Of a DNA stretch of 6,701 nucleotides, positions 1 through 6,500 are shown one piece after another (the stretch's first letter is position 1; each line of letters starts with the position of its first letter). The stretch covers positions 1-6,701 of the forward strand of contig CAYJEZ010000130.1 of the NCBI GenBank assembly GCA_964369215.1. Direction: 5' to 3'. This DNA is from SIG603 sp964369215. GTDB lineage: Bacteria > Bacillota > Clostridia > Oscillospirales > Acutalibacteraceae. Below the pieces are notes generated by a model. The model did no database searches. It was not told where the DNA came from and saw only the letters and a list, made by a program, of their open reading frames with translations. Both the position numbers and the translations under genes were made by a program.

Positions 1-44
1 TCATAACCCGAAGGTCGTAGGTTCAATCCCTACCTCCGCAACCA
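1..44 (+). tRNA. Initiator tRNA-Met (CAU), 3' part, cut by the window edge
   Basis: The window opens at the base before the anticodon (U33); CAU is at 2-4. The 3' strand of the anticodon stem is cccga (7-11), the variable loop 12-16, and the T arm 17-33 with a perfect 5-bp stem gtagg/cctac and loop ttcaatc. The acceptor 3' strand is 34-40, the discriminator A is at 41 and an encoded CCA at 42-44. The run of three C in the anticodon stem (the partner of the GGG of initiator tRNAs) and an A at position 72 (base 40) point to the initiator rather than the elongator or Ile2 type; overall it closely matches the known Bacillus/E. coli fMet pattern. The 5' part, including the diagnostic unpaired first base, lies outside the window. 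The partner strands of the anticodon and acceptor stems are therefore unseen. Confidence 0.93.
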
Positions 45-50
45 AATAAA

Positions 51-83
51 AAAAGACTAACATTACGATGTTAGTCTTTTTTG
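51..83 (+). terminator. Rho-independent terminator of the tRNA transcript
   Basis: A perfect 13-bp stem (51-63 with 68-80) closes a TACG tetraloop and runs into T-rich sequence through 82. It begins 6 bases after the encoded CCA, so the tRNA is the last gene of its transcript. The A-run on the 5' side would also give a U-run on the opposite strand, so it could work in both directions. Confidence 0.9.
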
Positions 84-280
84 TTATTTTCCTTCTTACG
101 TTTTTATGATAGTTAAGTGATTCATACATATAGTCATTCAACTTGAAAAACTAACAGAAGCAAATGCAAAAGCTGTTAGTCAAACTATTGTCTTGACCTG
201 TATTTATCAAGTTTTATAAGCAGAGATTATTATAATTTTGCAGTGGGGGTTTACTGCATAAAGTATTTCAGTTATACACC
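84..280. other. Intergenic stretch, no supported gene
   Basis: This lies between the tRNA terminator and the msrAB terminator. It holds an 8-bp inverted repeat ACTAACAG/CTGTTAGT (150-157 with 173-180, 15-base loop) without a U-run. A 6-bp repeat TGCAGT/ACTGCA is at 239-244 and 253-258. A promoter-like pair TTGACC (193-198) and TATAAG (215-220), 16 bases apart, is present, but no convincing gene follows. An open stretch at 121-219 (+) would read as a plausible protein fragment (LEKLTEANAKAVSQTI) but lacks a start codon and ribosome binding site; at most it is a gene remnant. Confidence 0.5.
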
Positions 281-314
281 AAAAGAGACACACCTAACTA
301 TTAGATGCGTCTCT
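281..314 (-). terminator. Candidate terminator of msrAB
   Basis: Read on the - strand, 314-302 pairs with 296-284 over 13 bp, including two G-U wobbles, around a 5-base loop (301-297), and then runs into UUUU. On the + strand the two wobbles become A-C mismatches, so the hairpin is specific to the - strand. It lies about 90 bases after the msrAB stop codon. The short U-run makes its efficiency uncertain. Confidence 0.6.
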
Positions 315-402
315 CTTGATTTTAGTGTTATTATAAAACACTGTACAAACAATTTATCTCCAAAACAAAATTTATTTTTAGTTGTACTATTAATCTTTTT
401 TA

Positions 403-1572
403 TTAATCAAAGCTATACTTATCTGTAGCTTCTACAATAATATGCTCTAGGTAGCCATATCCTTTTTCTTTCATCTCACTATATGGAACAAACTCTAAAG
501 CTGCACCGTTAATACAATACCTCAGTCCACCTTCGTCTTCTGGTCCATCATCAAATACATGGCCTAAATGAGTATCTCCAGCTCTGCTCTTAACTTCTGT
601 TCTCTTCATTCCAAGTGAAGAGTCGTCTTTTTCCACAATAACTTCTGATGCTATAGGTTTAGTAAAACTAGGCCAACCACTTCCTGAGTCATATTTGTCT
701 ACAGACGAGAACAATGGCTCACCTGTAACTATATCTACATAAATGCCAGCATCTTTATTATCATTTAACTCACTAGTAAAAGCTCTTTCTGTTCCACTAT
801 TAACTACTACATCATATTGAAGCTCTGTCAATCTACTCTTTAGCTCTTCATCACTAGGAACTGCATAGTCTTCAGCATCTATTTCTATATCACTGTCATT
901 AGCTTTGCTTAAATCAATATGGCAGTAACCACCAATGTTTTTTCTTAAATAATCTTGATGATAATCTTCTGCTAAATAAAAATTATCAAGTGGTAACACT
1001 TCAACTACAATATCTTCATCATACTCGCTTTTAAGCTCGGTAATTTTATCGTCAATTATAAACTTGTCATTTTCTTCTATATAATAAATTCCACTTCTAT
1101 ACTGTGTGCCTACATCGTTACCTTGTTTGTTAAGCGTGGTAGGGTCGACAACTAAAAAGAATTTATCTAATAGCTCATCTAAACCTACTTGCTTTGAGTC
1201 GTATATTACTTTTACAGTCTCGGCATGGCCTGTGTTTTTACGAATAACCTCTGTATAGGTAGGATTTTCAGTATTTCCGTTTGCATAGCCAGAGGTAGCA
1301 TCATAAACACCTGCAATTCTTGACATATACTCCTCAACACCCCAAAAACAACCGCCTGCAAAATAAACAGTACTTAAATTTTTTTCTTCAATCAACTTTT
1401 CAATATCAGGTTGACTGGTGTTAGTTGTTAATTTCTCTTTTTCCATACTTTCTTCCACTTCCTTTACTTCTCCATTTGAATTTGTGTCTTGAACCGAAAA
1501 AGCCGTTATTGCCACAGCTGACACCAAAATCACAGCTAAAGCAAGTAAGGTAATAAATCTTCGTTTCTTCAT
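403..1572 (-). CDS. msrAB: Exported bifunctional methionine sulfoxide reductase MsrA-MsrB
   Basis: This 389-residue fusion reduces both S- and R-methionine sulfoxide in proteins, repairing oxidative damage. Residues 1-29 are a basic start (MKKRRF) plus a hydrophobic segment, a signal peptide or anchor with no lipobox Cys, followed by a charged linker to about 65. It should therefore act outside the cytoplasmic membrane. The MsrA domain (about 67-222) carries the catalytic Cys75 in GGCFWG and a probable resolving Cys217 in GGYCHID. The MsrB domain (about 240-375) carries GWPSF, HLGHVF and the catalytic Cys353 in RYCIN. The usual zinc CxxC pairs are absent, as in PilB-type MsrB. The usual resolving Cys of SGCGWPSF is Ser298 here. 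Unlike Neisseria PilB there is no thioredoxin-like N-terminal domain, and no reductant partner lies in the window. The ATG at 1572 was chosen because AGAAAGGTGG lies 8 bases upstream; a GTG at 1641 in frame has no such site and would put 23 residues before the signal. Confidence 0.95.
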   Translation of the reverse strand: MKKRRFITLLALAVILVSAVAITAFSVQDTNSNGEVKEVEESMEKEKLTTNTSQPDIEKLIEEKNLSTVYFAGGCFWGVEEYMSRIAGVYDATSGYANGNTENPTYTEVIRKNTGHAETVKVIYDSKQVGLDELLDKFFLVVDPTTLNKQGNDVGTQYRSGIYYIEENDKFIIDDKITELKSEYDEDIVVEVLPLDNFYLAEDYHQDYLRKNIGGYCHIDLSKANDSDIEIDAEDYAVPSDEELKSRLTELQYDVVVNSGTERAFTSELNDNKDAGIYVDIVTGEPLFSSVDKYDSGSGWPSFTKPIASEVIVEKDDSSLGMKRTEVKSRAGDTHLGHVFDDGPEDEGGLRYCINGAALEFVPYSEMKEKGYGYLEHIIVEATDKYSFD

Positions 1573-1582
1573 AATAACGACC

Positions 1583-1632
1583 ACCTTTCTGTTAAAGGTA
1601 ATTATTTGCTTTATATAGCCTACATTACCTTT
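1583..1632 (-). promoter_or_regulatory. Possible three-arm RNA switch over the msrAB ribosome binding site
   Basis: On the - strand, arm 1 AAAGGTAAT (1632-1624) is perfectly complementary over 9 bp to arm 2 ATTACCTTT (1602-1594). The ACCTTT of arm 2 is also perfectly complementary over 6 bp to AAAGGT (1588-1583), the core of the Shine-Dalgarno site, with a 5-base loop. The two pairings exclude each other: arm 1-arm 2 leaves the site free, arm 2-arm 3 hides it. The stems are AU-rich and weak, so control of translation is an inference. The 9-bp repeat could instead be a protein operator. Confidence 0.35.
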
Positions 1633-1643
1633 TCTATACACAA

Positions 1644-1672
1644 ATTATATTATATAATTATTGAAATTTTAA
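1644..1672 (-). promoter_or_regulatory. Candidate msrAB promoter
   Basis: On the - strand TTAAAA (1672-1667) and a perfect TATAAT (1649-1644) are 17 bases apart. A start near 1637 would place the first arm of the downstream hairpin at the very 5' end of the mRNA. The -35 matches the consensus at only 4 of 6 bases and the region is very AT-rich, so chance is a real alternative. Confidence 0.4.
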
Positions 1673-2049
1673 TAATAATTATTGTTTTTTATAAAAACAA
1701 TATATGTACAAAAATTCACAATAATATTTTAATTTTATATATAAATTGTAGAGAGTGATACTAAGTTGTTCAAATATAAAACCTCAATGTTAAACATATA
1801 CAAAAGGATTGTCTGGTTAGTTGAATTTGTACTAATCTTATTTATGCTGAGCCCATCCGCCTACAGAAACTTTAATGAATAAATCAAAATTCTCAATTAA
1901 ATAAAAGTTTCCATTGAAAAGACTAAGTTTTATATCTAAACATTCAAATAGATGCCTCAAGTGACACAGAGGGCTTGTTTATTACAATAAAAACTATCTT
2001 TAATGCGACATCTCTATAAAAGTAGTTTACTACCTCTAATTTTTAAATT
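1673..2049. other. AT-rich intergenic stretch, no supported gene
   Basis: This lies between the aroF stop and the msrAB promoter. It contains a perfect all-AT-stem inverted repeat ATTGTTTTT/AAAAACAAT (1681-1689 with 1693-1701). A short + strand reading frame at 1787-1882 (31 codons, opening further upstream to about 1766) encodes a hydrophobic stretch, VWLVEFVLILFMLSPSAY. On the - strand, codons with no good start (about 1967-1841) end in VSVGGWAQHK. Neither has a convincing ribosome binding site and I recognise neither. They may be eroded remains of a gene or mobile element, or chance. Confidence 0.4.
2018..2033 (-). terminator. Weak candidate terminator of aroF
   Basis: On the - strand a 4-bp stem GTAG/CTAC (2033-2030 with 2025-2022) with loop TAAA is followed by TTTT. 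It is 17 bases after the aroF stop and in the right place. The stem is too short to be convincing, and read-through toward msrAB cannot be excluded. Confidence 0.25.
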
Positions 2050-3057
2050 TTAGTTTATTGCTCGAGATATTTTTACTACTTTTTTGCATACTTCTTCAAA
2101 CTGCTCAGGAGTTAATGACTGAGGTCCGTCACAAAGCGCTTTTGCTGGGTCGTTGTGTACTTCTATTATCAGTGCGTCTGCGCCAACAGCCGTTGATGCA
2201 ACAGCTAGAGGCTCAACAAGCCAGCTTAGACCACTTGCATGGCTAGGGTCAACTACTACAGGTAAATGGCTAAGTTTTTTAAGAATAGGCACCGCCGAAA
2301 TGTCAAGGGTGTTTCGTGTGTATGTCTCATACGTTCTTATTCCACGCTCGCACAAAATAACCTGATCATTTCCGCCAGCCATAATATACTCTGCACTCAT
2401 TAAAAACTCTTCAATAGTGTTTGCCAAACCCCTTTTAAGTAGAATTGGCTTGTTAATTTTCCCAAGTTTTTTAAGCATTTCAAAGTTTTGCATATTTCTT
2501 GCACCAACTTGAATAACGTCAACATCCTCAAAAAGCTCTATATGCTCCATGCTCATAATCTCGGACACTATTGGTAAACCAGTTTCTTCCTTCGCTTTTT
2601 TTAACAGTTCAATTCCCTCTGCTTTCATTCCTTGAAAGGCATATGGAGAAGTTCGTGGCTTAAATGCACCGCCCCTTAAAAACGTTGCGCCTGACGCCTT
2701 AACTGCCTTTGCTATTTCAATTATCTGCTCTTTACTTTCAACAGAGCAAGGACCTGCTATTAAAACTGTTCCCCCACCTCCAATTTTTGCACCGTTTGGC
2801 AAAGTGATAACTGTGTCTTCAGGGTGAAATTTTCTATTTACTTTTTTGTATGGCTCTTGAACCCTTTTTACGCTTTCAACTATAGTTTGAGCTCTAATAT
2901 AATCTATATCTACAGCCGCTGTGTCTCCAATAAGACCTAAAATAGTGTTGTGAACACCTACTACTCTATGAATTTGTACGCCAAAAGTATCCGTTAAATG
3001 GTCGGTAAATCCATTTATTTGCGCCTCGTCTAACTTGTCTTTTAAAATAATAATCAT
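2050..3057 (-). CDS. aroF: 3-deoxy-7-phosphoheptulonate (DAHP) synthase, type I-beta with N-terminal regulatory domain
   Basis: This cytoplasmic enzyme of 335 residues condenses phosphoenolpyruvate with erythrose 4-phosphate, the first step of the shikimate pathway to Phe, Tyr and Trp. Residues 1 to about 68 form the ferredoxin-like (ACT-like) domain that in Thermotoga-type enzymes mediates feedback inhibition; the catalytic barrel follows from about 80. Visible motifs are GPCSVES (102-108), RGGAFKPRTSPYAFQG (128-143), KRG (208-210), ERGIRT (237-242), DPSHASG (270-276) and IEVH (298-301). The four metal ligands known from the Thermotoga enzyme all have counterparts: Cys104, His273, Glu299 and Asp310. 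Length matches the family. The ATG at 3057 is preceded by GAAAGGA about 9 bases upstream. A leader peptide and attenuator lie upstream in the same transcript, so synthesis is probably controlled by the supply of charged aromatic tRNAs on top of allosteric inhibition. Confidence 0.96.
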   Translation of the reverse strand: MIIILKDKLDEAQINGFTDHLTDTFGVQIHRVVGVHNTILGLIGDTAAVDIDYIRAQTIVESVKRVQEPYKKVNRKFHPEDTVITLPNGAKIGGGGTVLIAGPCSVESKEQIIEIAKAVKASGATFLRGGAFKPRTSPYAFQGMKAEGIELLKKAKEETGLPIVSEIMSMEHIELFEDVDVIQVGARNMQNFEMLKKLGKINKPILLKRGLANTIEEFLMSAEYIMAGGNDQVILCERGIRTYETYTRNTLDISAVPILKKLSHLPVVVDPSHASGLSWLVEPLAVASTAVGADALIIEVHNDPAKALCDGPQSLTPEQFEEVCKKVVKISRAIN

Positions 3058-3265
3058 AACATAACATTCCTTTCTTTTGTAAAACAGCTAATCTCTCATA
3101 CAGTCACAATTTCTCTAAAAATCATCAAACAAATGCTTTCAAAAACTTTTGTTTATGGGCTTTGCAAGCAAAAATTCGCTTTGATTTTAAGTGGCTTGAC
3201 TATATATTATTAGCCTAAAAAGACTTATTAATCTGTGATAGTAAAATAAAAATAAACTAACAAAG

Positions 3266-3292
3266 AAAAAACGGAGCCTTTTCAGGCTCCGC
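3266..3292 (-). terminator. Intrinsic terminator of the aroF attenuator
   Basis: On the - strand CGGAGCC (3291-3285) pairs with GGCTCCG (3278-3272). A U-A pair can extend the stem, leaving a GAAA tetraloop, and six U follow (3271-3266). It is by far the most GC-rich element of the region. It lies 22 bases after the leader stop codon and about 210 bases before the aroF start, so it ends an mRNA of roughly 190 bases unless it is prevented from folding. It cannot be the normal terminator of the permease, because a promoter and the leader gene come in between. Confidence 0.9.
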
Positions 3293-3329
3293 AAAATTAT
3301 AAAAACAGAAAAATCATATAGCAAAGCCT
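3284..3329 (-). promoter_or_regulatory. Antiterminator pairing of the aroF attenuator
   Basis: On the - strand AGGCTTTGC (3329-3321), which lies inside leader codons 29-32, can pair with GCGGAGCCT (3292-3284) over 9 consecutive pairs: seven Watson-Crick and two U-G, with a 28-base loop. This uses the whole 5' arm of the terminator, so the two hairpins exclude each other. A ribosome that reaches the leader stop codon (3316-3314) would cover the upstream arm and let the terminator form. One stalled at the aromatic codons would leave it free. Confidence 0.7.
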
Positions 3330-3415
3330 TTATTATTTAAGCAACGAAAATAAGCCCAGTTAAAAACTGAGTAAAAAAAGCTCATAAATCGTGCTGATAA
3401 TAATTTGCTAAGCAT
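3314..3415 (-). CDS. Aromatic-rich leader peptide of the aroF attenuator
   Basis: This 33-residue reading frame begins with ATG 7 bases after AAGGAG (3428-3423), one of the best ribosome binding sites in the window. Its central part reads MSFFYSVFNWAYF (residues 11-23). Phe occurs at 10, 13, 14, 18, 23 and 31, Tyr at 15 and 22, and Trp at 20, so residues 10-23 hold eight aromatics out of 14. Such peptides have no function of their own in known attenuators (for example pheL and trpL); the speed of their translation senses charged tRNA. Here the sensed codons are for all three products of the pathway that begins with aroF downstream. The stop codon precedes the terminator by 22 bases, as the mechanism requires. 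A hairpin of 7 bp with one U-G pair (3371-3365 with 3361-3355) covers codons 15-21 and may be the pause structure. That the peptide is translated is inferred. Confidence 0.85.
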   Translation of the reverse strand: MLSKLLSARFMSFFYSVFNWAYFRCLNNKGFAI

Positions 3416-3442
3416 TTTGTCTCTCCTTGTCTATCTTGTCTA
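3416..3442 (-). repeat. Three tandem 9-base units before the leader start codon
   Basis: Read on the - strand, the leader 5' end carries TAGACAAGA, TAGACAAGG and AGAGACAAA back to back, directly abutting the leader ATG. The first two differ by one base. The second and third provide the Shine-Dalgarno sequence. The units may be a chance expansion or an aid to ribosome loading; no function is known to me. Confidence 0.5.
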
Positions 3443-3459
3443 TATAATAATACTCTCAA

Positions 3460-3489
3460 ATGATACACTATAACCGTGCTTACTGTCAA
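3460..3489 (-). promoter_or_regulatory. Promoter of the aroF leader transcript
   Basis: On the - strand a perfect -35 TTGACA (3489-3484) is 18 bases from TATCAT (3465-3460). The predicted start is near 3453, about 38 bases before the leader ATG. It follows directly after the candidate terminator of the permease gene, so aroF is a separate unit. Confidence 0.75.
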
Positions 3490-3509
3490 GTAAAATGTTA
3501 ATAAGTGTG

Positions 3510-3545
3510 AAAAAATTGGTAGTATTCAGCTAAAATAATCACTAC
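3510..3545 (-). terminator. Candidate terminator of the RND permease gene
   Basis: On the - strand GTAGT-ATT (3545-3541 and 3539-3537, with a bulged G at 3540) pairs with AAT-ACTAC (3526-3519). The bases CAA and then six U (3515-3510) follow. It starts 16 bases after the permease stop codon. The three bases between stem and U-run and the low GC content weaken it. Confidence 0.5.
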
Positions 3546-3561
3546 ACTTAATTAAAATAGT

Positions 3562-6500
3562 CTAATTTGTCTTTGCTTTAAATTGCAAAGAGAAAATAAC
3601 GGGAACAACCACCATGGTTAAAACAGTAGAGAAAAGCAGACCGAAAAGAAGAACAGAAGCCATAGGAGCAGCCATTGGGTCACCATCAATAATCAGTGGC
3701 ACAAGCCCTATACACGTTGTAATGGTAGATAACATTATAGGCCTAAATCTTCGTTCAACTGCATTTTTGCAAGCAGTATTAATGTCTTCACCCGCAATCA
3801 GTTCTGCATTCATAACCTCAATTAACAAAATAGAGTTGTTAACCACAATGCCAAAAAGGCTTACTAAACCTAAAAGTGCCATAGCTTGGATATCCATTCT
3901 AAAAATCCATAGTCCAAAACCACAACCTATAAAGCTAAGCGGAATGCTAACAAGAACTATCAAAGGTTTTTTTAGGTCTTTAAACTGAAAAACAAGAATT
4001 AAATAAATTACAAAAACAGCTACAATTGCAGTAAGTCCTAACGAGACTAAAAGGTCTGCCATGTTGCTAACCTCGCCATTACTTGTAATAGTAATCCCTT
4101 CTAAGTCTAAAGTTTCAAGGTGTTTGTTTATTACGCTCTCTATACTAACTGAACTGTAACCCGGTAAGATGTCACTTAAAACATCAACGCTTTTTTCACC
4201 GTTGTAATGAACAATTAATGGCACAGCCGGAGCAATGTCTATCTCTGCTATTTGGCTTAATAGCACTTTAGTTGGGGCAACACTTCCTACAATTTGCAAG
4301 TTATTAAGTTCACTTAAGCTTTTCACATCACTTCTTACAATAATATCAGAGTTTGTACCTCCACTTTGGTAAAAGCCTACATTCATGCCCATTAAAGAGG
4401 TATTGATTTGTTTTACAACGTCGTATTTTAAAAGTCCATAAGACGATAAAACCTCGCTGTCTAGGTCTACTTTATAATCATATTGAACAGGTACAGAAGT
4501 CTCTCTTACATACTGCGTTCCATCTGTATTATTTAACAAATTAACAAGTTCATCTACCACAAATTGAATTTTACTAGTGTCTTCTCCTGATACTGTAATT
4601 GCTATTTTAGCATCTGTTGGCACTGAATACTCTAAACATTTTACCGTTGTCGTTGCTCCTGATACGTATGAATCTAACTTATTTTGCATATATCTTGCGC
4701 ATGCCTCTGGGTCACCAATTTCTTCCATTATTGCAGGGTTTAACTCAAGCATATATTGCCCAACATTTGGCGCTTGCGTAACACTTGGAACAGTAAGAAA
4801 AAAGCTTGGCAAACCTTTTCCAACGGCGTAGGTGTAGTTAGCTATAAGTTCTTCGTTGTCAAGCGCATAGTTAATTTGCTCACTTACCTCTTCAGTAGAG
4901 CTTAAAGACATAGTCTCTGACTCGAAATTGATGTATAAAATAGGCTTATCAGACACAGGAAAAAACCTAATGCCTAATTGCATTGCCAATAAAGCAGCGA
5001 TACCTAGGGTTAAAAATGATACAACCACCGTTGTAACCTTATGCTTTAGGCCTAAATCTAGTGCTTTTTCAAATATAATTTTAAGTATATTAACACGCTG
5101 TTTTTCTTTTGCTTTTTCTGGTTTAAAAAACATTGAAGCCATTACAGGAATAACGCACATAGCAACAAAATAACTAGCAATAAGCGAGCTGATTACAACA
5201 GTTGGTATTTCTCCTGCTACTTGCCCAACAGGACCAGGAATAAAATATATTATTGAAAATGTTACTATTGTTGTTAATGTAGATGTAAGAACAGGAATGG
5301 CTGTATCCTTTACACCTAGCAAAATTGCCTGTGTTTTATCTATACCTTTATTAATATGCTCTTGTATCGCTTCGCTTATAACTATAGCGTTATCAACCAA
5401 AATTCCTAACGATACAATAAGCGCAGCAATAGAAATAAAATGAAAGTCTACACCAATTAAAGCCATTACAATAAATGTGCTTAAAATGCTCATAGGCAAA
5501 GCAATTGACACTATCAAGCCATTTCTAAGATGTACACCCACCATTACCACTATAACAATTAGAAGAATACTTTGCAGTAAGTTCATAATAAAGTTGTTTA
5601 TCGAGTTTTCTATGTCTTCAGGCGCATACATAGCCTCATGAAAACTAAGGTCCTCAGGCATTTGAGTTTTTGCATAGTCTATTGCTTTTCTTAAATCGCT
5701 ACCAACAATAACTGCGTTCTCGCCCTCTGTTATTGTGCCGGTAATAAGCACTGCCCTTTCTGAGTCTTGAGAGTAAAAGAAATCTTTGACGTCTTCAATA
5801 TAAACATTTGCAACATCTTTTAACCTAACAAAGCTTAACGAGTCTTCAGCTCCTGCTATAACCATGTTTTCAATGTCGATTAAGCTCTCAAATAAAGACG
5901 GAGTAACAACATTTATTGCTCCACTCTCATACTCTATACTACCTGAGGGTATAGAAAGATTTTGCGCCTGCATAAGACTTACTATATTTTCTATACTTAT
6001 TCCGTAAGAGCGCATTTTTTCTGAGTTGGTCTCTATAACTACTTGCTTAGGTATTAGCCCGTCTATAGTTACACTTTGTATACCGTCAACATCACTAATT
6101 ATACCCTCTGTAGTTTTAGCAAATTCTTGCAAGTCGGTGTCTGTATAATTTTCTCCTGATATACTTATGATAAACTGATTTTCGCTTACCAAGTCAGTAT
6201 CAACAACACTCTCGTTAGCGAGGTCTGGTAAAAGGGTTCGGGCATCTTCAATAGCTCGCCTTAGCTCGTCTTCAACATCTTCAATACTTACACTAAAGTC
6301 ATACATAACAGTTATAACGCTTGCACTGTTCATACTCATACTCGATTGATAGTCGACATAGGGTAACGCTGCTATTACCTCTTCAAGCACGTCTGTAACA
6401 TTCATTTCTACCTCTTGCGGGTCTGCCCCAGGGTACTGAGTAATAACAACCGCAGCAGCAACTGATGTGTTAGGGTTCTCTTGCTTTGGAATAACATAAT

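Noticed and set aside
243..428. 61-codon + strand reading frame starting with GTG
   Set aside because: It has no ribosome binding site, runs through the msrAB terminator hairpin and overlaps the end of msrAB on the other strand.
1573..1641. N-terminal extension of MsrAB from a GTG at 1641
   Set aside because: No ribosome binding site precedes it, it would begin at the predicted transcription start, and it would place 23 residues before a clear signal sequence. The ATG at 1572 has AGAAAGGTGG at good distance.
1681..1701. Inverted repeat ATTGTTTTT/AAAAACAAT as a terminator
   Set aside because: The stem is almost entirely A-T and no gene ends next to it on either strand; such repeats are expected by chance in DNA this AT-rich.
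2058..2365. Two overlapping + strand frames inside aroF
   Set aside because: Both are antisense to the conserved C-terminal half of DAHP synthase and have no ribosome binding site.
3127..3154. 7-bp inverted repeat AAACAAA/TTTGTTT in the aroF 5' untranslated region
   Set aside because: It is low-complexity AT sequence with a 14-base loop and no link to the ribosome binding site or terminator.
3058..3453. T-box riboswitch upstream of aroF
   Set aside because: No T-box consensus (TGGNACCGCG-like) precedes the terminator, and the leader is too short for the stem I domain; the aromatic reading frame explains the layout better.
3416..3458. TRAP binding site made of GAG/TAG triplets
   Set aside because: Only about four triplets occur and their spacing is irregular; TRAP sites need about 11 spaced by 2-3 bases.
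3614..3988. Long + strand reading frame (124 codons), and similar ones at 4577-4831 and 4928-5173
   Set aside because: They lie antisense inside the well-supported RND permease gene, have no start signals and look like shadows of its codon use.
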